From: Chromera velia
Lineage: Eukaryota; Sar; Chromeraceae
Reading direction: 5' to 3'
Length of the DNA stretch: 20,000 nucleotides
Assembly: GCA_018398765.1 (NCBI GenBank)
Contig: JAHBMJ010000900.1
Span: 1 to 20,000, forward strand
Part shown: positions 8,333-19,773 of the stretch, in pieces
Numbering within the stretch: the first letter of the stretch is position 1
Layout of the letters: each line of letters begins with the position of its first letter
Translations under genes and position numbers: made by a program
Notes under the pieces: generated by a model
Database searches by the model: none
What the model saw: only the letters and a program-made list of their open reading frames with translations
Told to the model about the DNA's origin: nothing

Positions 8333-11300
8333 TGTGTGTGTTTATGTTTGTGTGTGAAGTGCAGTTCTGTTTGAAGAGCCAAAATTTGGAGCCTACCTTC
8401 TTGCCTTGTCGAGTCAGTCTCCCTCTCTCTCTCCCTCTCCGTCGCTCTTTCTGTCTCTGTATGGAACTCTTCCCCTTTCGTCCGCCCACACTGCCAGAAA
8501 GAGATTGAATCCACCCATTGACTTTCCAGCATGCACGATCCTTACAGATCAAACAAACAGCATCTCCTTTGTGGAGTCGCAGCATCCACGAACCCCCTTT
8601 GGCCATTTATTCCTTCCCGCCATACTTCTTTGGTTTTCAACCTCCCACTCCTTGCTCACCATCTAACTTCTCTTTGATTCCCTTCTTTGCGCCTGCAGCT
8701 GATGGTGTGGTGTCAAGTATGAATGCGGCAAAAGGCGTTGTGCTGGACGCCTTCAGACTGCAAGAGCAGGTCGCGCTCCTGCAGGGAGAAGACAATTGGC
8801 CTCCATTCAAGGGACCGTTCGGTGAGCATCCATCTGTCTGTCTGTCTGTCTGTCTGCCTGCCTGCCTGCCTGCCTGTCTGTGTGTGTCACTGTCTGGATA
8901 TATGCTTGTTATGCTTCCTTTCTCGCTGGGACTTGGTGGCTCCAGCGCATCTCCCTTCTTGCAACCTCACAGCCTTAGGCTGTCTGTCAGTTTTGTGGAG
9001 AAGCAAGGGTTGTTGCAGAAAATTCAATAATTTACCCACTGACGTCCTCAATTTCTCTTGGTGTCATGCGTCTCTCTGTGGAGTCATCTTGCGAATGCAC
9101 GCCCTTCTCTTGCTCTTACCAAATCGTATTTTGTGCTTTCAGGAGTACGTCGCCCTCCATTTCAGCGCCTTGCCCTTTTTGCAAAGGAAAAAGAAAAACC
9201 CGGCACCGCAGCGCAAGGCCGGCAGAGGGGGCAGACGCCAGGGGACCATCAGGTCTCCTCTGGGGGGGTGGCAGGGAACTACTCCACTTTGATGATTGCA
9301 TTTCGGCACCAGGTGCTGAAGCTGCGTGTAAGTTCACGGGTGGGGTGCCGGACGAAAGGGAGCCTTGGGTGATGGGTGGTCGACAGGGTCGGAACTTTTG
9401 GTGACCAAAGCTTGCTCCCTCTCTTGAGTGTCTGTTTTTCTCCTTTTGTTCGCAAGGAACCTTTGTCTGCCTGTATATCTTTCTGTTTTTCTTTCTTGCT
9501 CCATCCATTTGCTTCTCTGAGTGTCTGCTTGTCCGTGTGTGTGCATGTGCAGGTATGCGCATTGGCCGAAGACTTCTTCCACCTCGAGGCCATCCCGACC
9601 TCACTCCAGAGATGTGTGCTTCCGGCACCGCGCCTAGGGTGGGTCTCCCTCTCTCCCTCTCTCTCCGTCTGTCTCTTGAATTTTTCTGTCTTCTCCTCTC
9701 ATCCTCCGCATGCTACTGTAGATTTTCTTCTCAGGCTCTGACTGACTCGCTGCAACGGAAAGCGGTTGAATAGATTTCAGAAAGTCCGCAAGCTGCTGCT
9801 GTTGCATGAAATCTTGGCTCTTTGTTTCAACTTCAGTCTTTGGTTTTGTTTTTTTGCCGTAGGAATGAAAAAGGGGGCCCTGACGTACATCTTTTGTATG
9901 TTTGCTATTCCCTAATTTTGTTTTGTAGGTCTGATTGATTCACACACGAAGTGACGCATTTCCTTTTACTCAGCACTTGGCATCCTTTCCTCCCAACCCT
10001 TCACTTCATTCAAAGGTGTCTTTTCTCTTTCTTTCTTGTGCTTGACTGACTGCCTGTCTGCAGATTCCCTCTCACCGGGCCTTTGGGCCATGCTGTTGTG
10101 GCCTGGTTTACGGGATCAAGTCAGTCACCTCAGGGAAGATGTTTTGAATGCATGGGGCATGCGTGCTGTGGGTGGGTGTGCGTATCTGTCTGTCTATCTA
10201 GGTCCGAACAGGACAAAGCGTCTGCAGAACGCAAAACGGTCTGCAGTGAAGGTTGTGCCCTGAGAATTGTTTGCGCATCTGTGTGTGTGCGTGTGTGTGT
10301 GCATGTCTGTGTGTTTTCTCTCTCTCTGTGTGCAGACATGCTCGGTCTTGTCGGTGTCCGGCCCCCCATAACGGGAGATGAGTACTGTCTGACAGAGTAC
10401 ACAGACGCATACGACAGTCTGATTCGGAAAATGTCCATTGACGGCCCCGGAAAGAAGCGAGGAGGGCAGAAAAAGAACAACTTCTTTCTTTCTTTTTGTG
10501 ACACAATCACAGCCACGCGTTCGCGCATCAAGTCTCACAGTCTTGTAGATAACAGCATCGGAATGTGTCTCCCTGACGACGGGCAATCGACTGGATCTGC
10601 CTTGGCGGGGGTTCTCCTGGGTTCACGTGCGGGGGCGGTGAGATTCTTTGACGACGATGAATTTGACGATCGGCTTCCGAGAGGCGTCGCGCCGTTTGGG
10701 GCCCATCACCAGTTGGAAGATAAGAAGAGCAGGGCGGTCGAGGTGGTAGCGTTGGACTTGGAGGCGGACTCTCTTGTGTGTGGGTTTGCAGACGGGGCGA
10801 TTGAGCTGTTTGAGCTTGTAGGGGGGCGACGGCGGTTCAAGGGAGGGGAGGAGGGAGAGGGAGGGGGGGGGGCCTTCGGGATGGGTCCGGCTGATAGCAC
10901 GGCAGACGAAGCTATAAGGGAACGGTGGGGGTTTGCAGCTCTGCAGGTGAGGTGCATGAAGGGGATCTTTTGCGGCTTTGCGGGAGTCTGTTCTGAGGTT
11001 TCTTTACTCCTTTAATGTTGCATCTTTTGCCTTGTTGTATCTTTTGCCTTTTCCCATTCGCACTCGCTTCTTTCTGCTGATTTACTGTCTCTTCTTTCTC
11101 TCCTTTTTTTTTCAGATTTTTATTTCTGTCCCTCCCTGTCTTCTTCCTTCTATCGGCTGTTTTACTCACTGCAGAGAGACATCACAAAGAGCCAATCAAT
11201 GGACAGATTCCGCAGAGAGTCCAACGACCCGGAAGGAGAAAAAAACGTCAAGAGAAGCCCCGTGCTTGCCTTCCATCTTCAAGCATCATCAGGTGTGTCA

Positions 11301-12193
11301 GACAGAACCTTCACGTCTGCATGTACACGCATGGTTCAATATCTAGTCAGATGGCTCTCACGTGTCCGTCTTATTACAAGAATGTTGCATCATGCAGTCT
11401 ATTTGCTCGTTGAGCTGTCGACTGAATCCTGAAGTATCCGACAGAAGACACGTCTGGTGCTGCTATGTTCTATGCAGTGAAAGCAGCAAAACTGAGTAGT
11501 TGCGCAAGTGTCCGCCTGTCCACACCCGTCTTGGCGGCCCGATTCCCTTGGGCGGTCACCCGCAGCATCTCCGAGGACGACTGCAAAGAGCTGAGCGAGG
11601 GAAACGACCTGTGGCCCCTTCCCGCCAGCTCGATGGTTTCCGCCTCTCTGGTCTTTGCGGGTTTTCAAATGGGCAGACTCGTCGGGTGGGTCTGTGCGGC
11701 TTTTGCACCCTCCGCTAGACGTCCCCAGGTCCCTTCTGGTTCTCCAGGGGGAGGGACTCTCTCTCCTTCGTCGAGACAGACTCCCGGGGTAGACGGGTCA
11801 GTGAGCCCAACAAGGAAGGTCAGATTGCGCAGACACGCCAGGAGAGTGTTGGATCTTTCCTGGTACATAGGTGTCACTGCAACCATCACGGAGGTTCGCG
11901 TGATTCCCAGAGACCCAGCCGACGGGATTTCGGACAAAACCCAGGCAGGGAACTGGGACTCTCGTGCCCCCCCTCTGCCGAATTTCGTCAACTCGGCGTG
12001 TGGCCTGATCGTCATGGCCTCCACCGGCATGGCCCGAATGTGGAGGGTGGTGGGGAATCTGCAGAGAAGTTTGGTTGGGTCCTCTCAGGCCGACTCTGTG
12101 GACCCTCAGGCAGACGCTGGGGTAACGAGTGTGGAGCTCCTCTGGCAGATTGACCTTCTGTCTACCGTGGCTGATGTGACGGTCAGTTGGTGG

Positions 12194-12228
<35 letters not shown>

Positions 12229-15200
12229 TTCGTTAACAAAGGATGAAGACCATGTGAGAAAGAAAGAGGCGGGAAGGTAAGGAGGAAAGAAAAAAACACT
12301 GGGTGGGACGTCATCGTATTAGCATCTTCTGCAGCCCATGCCTTTTTCTTGCGTAGTACCGATGGAGTGATTACTCGATAAAATTTCACCCGCTTGACTG
12401 GATTTGTCTGTTTTCTTCCCACTGCATCCATTTGCCTTTACGCCTGCCTGACCCCCTGCATATATGTTTGCACACAGACCACACGGAAGGCCAATCCGAA
12501 AGCCACCGCGTTCAACCTGGCGAGGCCCCACGCCTCTTTTTTCGCCGGGTTCTCCAACGGTGGCCTGAGGGTGGTCCGGATGGACAGAGAGAGAACAGGC
12601 CACGCTCGGAGATTCACATACGGCCCTCTGATGGAACTCCGGAAAAAAGCCCTGGAGAGAGCCGGCGCCCCAGGGGCACTCGCGCAGTCGTCCTCCATCA
12701 GAAAGCAGAGGACTGCAGGGGCACTTCTGGGGGTGGGGGGGTCTGAGATTTGGGGGGAGGACGCGGTGGGACTTCAGTGGATTGAGAGGGCCAGAGAGGT
12801 TCAGAGACAGCTTGTACAGGTCGTGCGATGTGCGTTCCATACAAACGAGGTCAGTCAATGGAATGGGCCTTCGCGCATTCAGTTTTGTCGACCTGTTCGA
12901 ACAGTCGTGTGGTGTCTTTCCCTTTCCATTTTCTCTTTTCTTGGAGTCCCTTCACTGTCTTTGACCTGTTTGTGTTGCTTTGTTTTTGAAATATTTAAAC
13001 GATAGTCAAAAAAGGCGGCCCAGTGGCCTGCTCGGTCGATCGCTTTCGATTTGAAGTGGCGCGTCTTCGTTTTCTACTCTTTCGCCGAATTTCCGTATTT
13101 GCGTGCCTTTGAGCGTCCAAAGTTTCTGCAGACCCTCCGCGTGCGTCAACATGCCGAAGCACTTCCTTGTCGGTGCCATCTGGCAGAACTATCTTCTGAA
13201 GGTCTTCGGGCATCGACTAAGTTCTACAAACTGTTTTGTTTCTTCGCTTCCTTCTTCTTGCCTGCCTGCAGGTTTTGGCTGTCGATCCCCATCCCGCCCG
13301 TGCCCTCTTCCTCTCTTGCTCCTCCAGACAGGTCGGAGTCTGGCCGTTCCCCCCCCCAGACGGGAGGGGCCCTGCCGAGATCGTACCCTTGAGGTGCGTT
13401 TCCTTCCTTGAGGAAATCAGATCCCTCGTTGCAGTCGGGAGCGCAGAGCAGCCGGGGGCACTGATTCTGTGTCCAACCAACGGGACCCTCAGGCTTCTGA
13501 ATCTGTCCCTGATGCCTGTTCAGGGAAAGAGCCAACCGACAGAAGATGTAGAGGCAGGAAATCTAATAGCGTTGGAGTCGAGATTCCAACAGATGCGCGC
13601 AGAGGACCCAAAGGACCCAACAAATGCAGTGGGAGGGCGGAGGTTCTCTCACCTGAGTGATGGCCGGAGGGTGTCCACTTCTGAAGGTACCCGATTAAGG
13701 CGGTCATCCATCGATAGCGCCAGCGCAGTTCTGCCAGGCGGCGCCCGAATTTACAAGAAGACTGCGTTAGGATCCAACGCTCGACACCAACTGCACTCAG
13801 TTGGAGCGGGGTCTAGAGATGAGTTGCAGGGAGGAAGAGGAGTGCCGTTATCTATTTCGTTGTCCATGCGTCTTCGAGAGGAGGGACAACGAGGCCGAAT
13901 GGGAGAGGAAGGTCCCCCCTCGCCCTCAAAAAGAAGGCTGTCTGTGAGACTTCAGGGCGAACCCGAGGATTTCGCTAAGCCTGCAAGAAGGAACTCTCTG
14001 CTTCTGCAACCAGGGACACAACTAAAGCCCCTGCCTGCACCTAGTGACTCCACCACCCCTTATGCCCTGCGAGTGGAATTGCCAGCCCGAAAGGAGGACA
14101 CCCTGGCTGTACCTCTGCAAACAACAATTATCCCCGCAGGCACCCCCCTTGCAGCCACAGCGGTGGGAGACGACGAGATCTCGCCTGTGAAGTCTCTCTC
14201 AGAAGCATTCAAAGGGAAGGAAAAGGAGCAAGAAGGCCTCAAAAAGTTTGGACATCTAGCATCCAGGCCTCACTCTCCTGCCTCCTTGCAGGCGTTCGGA
14301 TCCCCCAGTCCCCGGCCGGGCTCCCCCTTTAACTACACACAACGCTCAGAGGGGTCTGTGCAGCTTCAGAGTCCAAAACCCGGACCGATCCATCCGAGAG
14401 ACGCCATGGGAGAACTCAGACCTGTACTGCAAAAGATTGCCAGAGAAAACAATCCTTTGCTAAGCCTCGCACTTGGAGAAATCAAAAGATACAGGTCCAA
14501 GTCTGCAAAGCGCAGAAGTGACCAAGGCCACGGGTCCCCCTCCTCTGACCCAGAGGAAAGGAGAGGAAGAAGAAAAAGCCCAACAAGGGCACAAAAAGCC
14601 CCCCAGTCTCTCTTGGAAGTCTTCCCGATGTTTGCCATTTCGTACTGTGCAAAAGAGAAGCTTTCACGAATGGGAGGGCAACATCTGGGCGAAAGCTCTC
14701 TCCCCAAGCTCACCACTCCCATCAAGAAAGAACTCATGATGCACACAGGACACCAATGCACCCCTGAACCCCCTCCCATCCCCATCCGCACTGACCCTTT
14801 CGAAGTCCCCCCTCCCACCCCCCCACAGCCACCGGCTGAAGGAGGCGAAGGATCATTAAACCTCACATTTGAATCTGCTGTTCAACCACCCGATCCTGCT
14901 GCTGGTTCCCCTTCCCCTGTGAATCAGAACCAGAAAGGCAAGAAGTCTTGCAGAACAACTCTCTCCCCCGCCCGCAGATGGCCCCGCACAGATTGCGTGT
15001 CTCCGGGAAGAAGGACCCTCGAGGACCCATCGTCCCCCTTTCGCCCAGTGCCCTCAAAGTCCGAGGTCGCACTTGCGGATTTCTTTCGGTCTGCACGCCT
15101 CGATTTCATTCGGGGGGCTGCAGGAGGGCTGGGAAGGGACAAAGGCCAACACGCCCGCGCACACGCACGGTCTCTGGTCGACCTCTCAGGGTGTTACAGG

Positions 15201-18200
15201 GAGCCGGATAGCTTTGCTGTGCTGTCAGGAAGTGGAGGCGTGGGGGGGACAGAAACACTGCCTCGGGAGAAGAGGGAGGGTGGGGCTTTGGACAGTGTTG
15301 CCAAAAAGGGGAAGGGAAAGGGGAAGAGTGGAGTAACTTCTTTCAAAAGAGGACGCCCACTGTGGCCCCCAAGACGGCCTCGGAAGGCGATTCCTCCTCT
15401 CTTCCCCCCCCCACAGGTCACTGCCGCAGTGTCTGTAGGGGCACAGGCTGAGTTTCCTCCCATTGATTTTTCAGACACAGAGACCAGCACAGACGGACGA
15501 AGTCCCAACAGAACGACAAAAAGTTTCCTGCCCTCCCTTGACAACGACATTGAACCCAAAGTGACAACCCAGAAGGACGTCGCTGTAATGGTCCAAGATG
15601 CCTCGGATGGCCCCCCTCCTACGGGAGAATCGGGACATTCCGAAGCCCCCGTGAGGTCCAACAAGAGGACTCTTCAGATTCAGAGTCCTCCAAAAAGCCC
15701 ATCAAAACTCACCTCCCCAGGAGGTGTCAGAAGTGAGTCTGCTCCCTGTAAACCCAGACCCGATGGCTCTTCAGCAAAAGCCGGTCCGCCCCTTCTCTCT
15801 TTTCGAGGTCCAGGTGGGACAGTTTTGAGTTTCCGTCCCGTCTCCAGACCGTCCAAGGAAGGTTTGCCGTCTCCGACTTCTCCCCACTCTCGCATTCTCC
15901 CCGCATCGCCCTCAAGTCAGGGCCCCCTCTCTCCTTCCTCTGAACGAATCAAACAGCTGTCCTCTCCTACCGGAGATCTGTCACCCGTCTCAGGACGTCT
16001 CCGCACTCCCGCAGAACTGTTTCCGACAGGCAAAAGGTCACTTTCCCCTTCCTCTTCATCTCCAGGACGGCCAAACACAGTGGGAGACTGGGGGATGGGA
16101 GGTAACAACGAGGTTACGTCAGATGACGAGAAAGCATTTCGTCCTTTCTGCACCTGGGCAGATTCAGGAGACGGTTTTCTGAAAGGGGACAAGCAACATG
16201 AAGACTTCATATCACACATGATGGCACAGACGGGCACTCTGCCATTTCCAAGATCTCCCTCAAGGCACACAGATGGGGCTTCAGATAGAAGAAGATCCCG
16301 ACACAACTACAGAAGAAAGTCAACAAAAAAAGAAAGGCCAAAAGAACACCCACAGCTGACAGTCAGCAAAACTGCAGATCTGCCGATGCAAGAACGTGTA
16401 TTTCCTTCCCCCCCTTCCTCCGTTGCACATTCTCTGTCACCCTGTGCGGTATCACCAGCACGAGAGAAGCCCGATGCCTCCCCAGCCGTCTCATCCGCCA
16501 GATCCCGAGACCAGATCCGACTCACCCCACGGCCAGGCAATTACGGTCTTCCAGATGCGGTCGACAGAGATCTTTCGGACAACGCCCCGAGCCCCTTCAT
16601 GAAAACCAAACGACAAAAGGGAAAGGGAAGTGAGCACGTGGTGCCCCGTCTGGATCTTCAGGGTCTCCGGAAAGGCATAGGGAAGTACCGGTCTCAGGGG
16701 ATGGACAAGAAGGCAACATCCCTCCTTCCTCTTGAGTATCAAGCGCTCTATGGATCGTCCCTAGGGGCTCCTAGTGCGATGAATCAGATGCTTCCGCCTC
16801 AGTCTCGCCATTTGGATCCACGTCGGTGTGTGAGCTCAAGGACAGAGCGGGGCAGAGGAGATGTGGATGACATTCGACGAGAGCAACTGCAAGCACACGA
16901 CTCTCCCCCTGTTGATGTGATACCCAAGTTGTACAAAACCGCTTTCCGGGCCCCTCAAGATTTGCTGAAAAGGGTTGAAGGCAGGAGTGCCACGTGGTTC
17001 CCAACGACCCCGACTGTGCCTCCAGCCCTGCCGAACAGACCCCCGAAGCCGATTCCCATTGACTTACCAGAGGAACACGACCCCTCTCGAGTCCTCTCAG
17101 AAAAGGGAACCAAAAGGGCTGAAGAGGGCTCTCGAAGGGAACACATCCCGCAAGAAGAAGAACAAGAACAGGACGCTGCGATGGTGGCCCGACTTCAGGC
17201 AATCGAGGGAGGGGTCCTCCGTGTGTCTCTCCTTCTTGAGAGTCTTCTTGATGCAGACCGAGCACAGATTGCCATGGCGGCTGTCAGACTTGAAGCCGAT
17301 CCTTTCCGGCCCATTTTGCCTTCCGCTATTGGGATCATTCAAGCGTCAGACCCCCACTACACCCATGAAGCCTCTGCTCACGTCAGTGCTCCTTCACATG
17401 AGATCATTTCAAAGCGGCAACAGCCGAGGGAAGATACAGAGGCATCAGGCGGAAAAGTCAAGGAGGCAGAGGGAGACTTGCCCATGCAGCCTCGAGCGAA
17501 AGAGGACCGAAAGGCCCAAACCCATCCCCTCTACTTTACAGCAGGTGACGGTCAGATAGAATCCCTCCTTCGCACCCTCAGAGGAAGAAGGGTAGACGTT
17601 CGTCAAGAGGAAGAGGAAGACATCCACACGCCCAAATTGCGTCCACGGACCCCTCTTACAGCAGCTGCAGAGAGAGACGGCCTCACTGGTCGGACTGACG
17701 GGACATCTACTGTGCGTATCGGGGGGGGGGCAATTAAGAGTGCTCTCTGCTGGGTGAAGGAGTCCCTTGCTCGTCCAGAGGCCGCCTGTCGCATCGGGTC
17801 TCCCACTCGGAACCCCGGAAGGCCGCCTACCCGATGTGAACAGCGTCCCGGGGCTGCAGAGGGGGACGATGACCTTGCACTCAGCCACAGACGTGCATAT
17901 GGAATTAGGGGAGCCCGCCCGTCCACTCCCCATAAAGAAGGAGAGGACGCGGAACAGCCAGACCCAGGCGCTGCGGGTGATCACACATATGTCAAAAGGC
18001 CCCGGACACCTGTTGCATTTCCGATTCTGGGTCAGAGGATTACACCCAGACCGTTGGGAGTGGCCGGAACCCGATCGCCCATACCCGCCCGTCTTCCTTA
18101 TGGGTGGAAAGAGGCAGCGGCAGCAGGTCGGTTAGGACCCTCTCAAAGTTCTCCCGAGCTAACAACTGTAGGAGGTTTTGTGATTCTAGGCCAGCCTCAA

Positions 18201-18659
18201 TACGACAAAGAAGGCCTTCGTGTAGAGGGACGGTCACCCCCCCCTTCTCGCGAAGGGATTCGGCAGCCTTCCCGGCACGACGAGAAACAACTGCAGATGA
18301 GGGCACGAAGGGAGGCTGTGCTGGAACTTTTGGGACTTCAAGAGAGAACGTTGAAGAGACACTGGGCCCGGCACATAGGGAAGAAGGGACTCATGCCTGA
18401 GGGCCTGTTCAAGTCAGCCTTTGCATCATTCCTCAGTGATTTTCTGTACCCGTCTCTCAAGAAAGTTCCTTCTTGTTCTTGAATCCCTGGTGTGGCCGGC
18501 CCTTATCTTTCTTTCTTCTTTCCTTGTTCCCTAGCTGTCCCTGTCCGAGGCATCCGACTTCCTTGCGGGTGGGTGTCTGTACTTCCTGTTTCCTGTTTTC
18601 ATTCGGCTTCCCGACCTCATGCTTCCATTTTGCGGAGATGTTCTTTCTCCTTCTGCACT

Positions 18660-18702
<43 letters not shown>

Positions 18703-18703
18703 C

Positions 18704-18736
<33 letters not shown>

Positions 18737-19710
18737 TCCGCCTCTATTCATTGTTTTTCTTTCATCTCTGGTCCACTACTCTTTGGGGTACCGAGGATCC
18801 GTTCTGTGTGCATCATTCAACTGGATACTAGTTCGTCTGTTCAACATTATACTTCTGCTCAAGTATCCTATTTTCCTTTCTGGTTTTCCTCGTTGACCTT
18901 CGACTGCTGTTGCATGACGCACGCACGCAGATTCTTTCGAGACCTGGTTGAGGACGGCATCAAACGAAGTCGCAGAGCTGAACAGATTCGACAGCAAAGA
19001 AGGCGAAAGAGAGCCTTGCAACAACAGCAACAAGAAACGCAACACGAAACCAAATCCAGAGACAACAGATCGACTGCGTCCCCATCCCCCTCACCCAGAC
19101 GATGTCACACCCGGACACGAAGAAAGAGCCCCATATCTCCAGGAGGGAGACGGCGAGACGAATCCGAATCCTTCAGTCCTCGCAGAGACGCCACGGGCTC
19201 TCCTACTGGATCGACGGCAGATGACCATCCTGCTGTCGAGCTAGCCGAAGTGCTCGAGGCACTTATTATTGGACTACACTCTCGTCTCCAGAGAAACCCG
19301 GCGGCCGTCCTGGCAGAGATCGGGGTTCCGTTGGATGGCAGTGGGGAGGCGGCTGCCCAGTCTGCTGCGTGTCTGGTTGAATTGTTGGACGAGTTGACTG
19401 AAAGACTTCGGAAGGTGGCATCAAAAAGGAAGTGGCGGGCTCGAGTTGAGGGTCTGCATTCTGATGAAGAGTTGAGTGGAGACGATGGTCTGTGGAGGGA
19501 TGGAATGTCAAAGCTTGTAGATGATGAGGACGGGGAGGGTGGAAAGTTTTTTCTGGGCCTCCCGAGAGATTCTGGAGGGGAGGAAGGATCGCCTGTCAGT
19601 TTTTTGCTCTTCTGCCCTCAGCTTGAAAGAACACTGTCTGGACTTTCTAGTTGTGATCCTTCACGAATATTTCTTAGCTGCCTTTTTTGAATTTTCTTTC
19701 TTTCTTCCCT

Positions 19711-19773
<63 letters not shown>

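Noticed and set aside
8100-8606. Minus-strand frames with Thr-His and Arg-Glu repeats
   Set aside because: They are produced by the antisense of the CT/TG array in intron 12.
8833-8888. Regular short repeats considered as a CRISPR array
   Set aside because: The units are 4 bases with no unique spacers; this is a simple microsatellite in a eukaryotic intron.
14366-17984. Several 100-180 codon antisense frames under exon 23
   Set aside because: They are shadows of a GC- and proline-rich coding exon whose sense frame is open for more than 1,700 codons.
18473-18928. Plus-strand frame continuing upstream of exon 24
   Set aside because: It crosses the CT/TG array and pyrimidine-rich intron 23; the protein-like part starts exactly at the acceptor at 18930.
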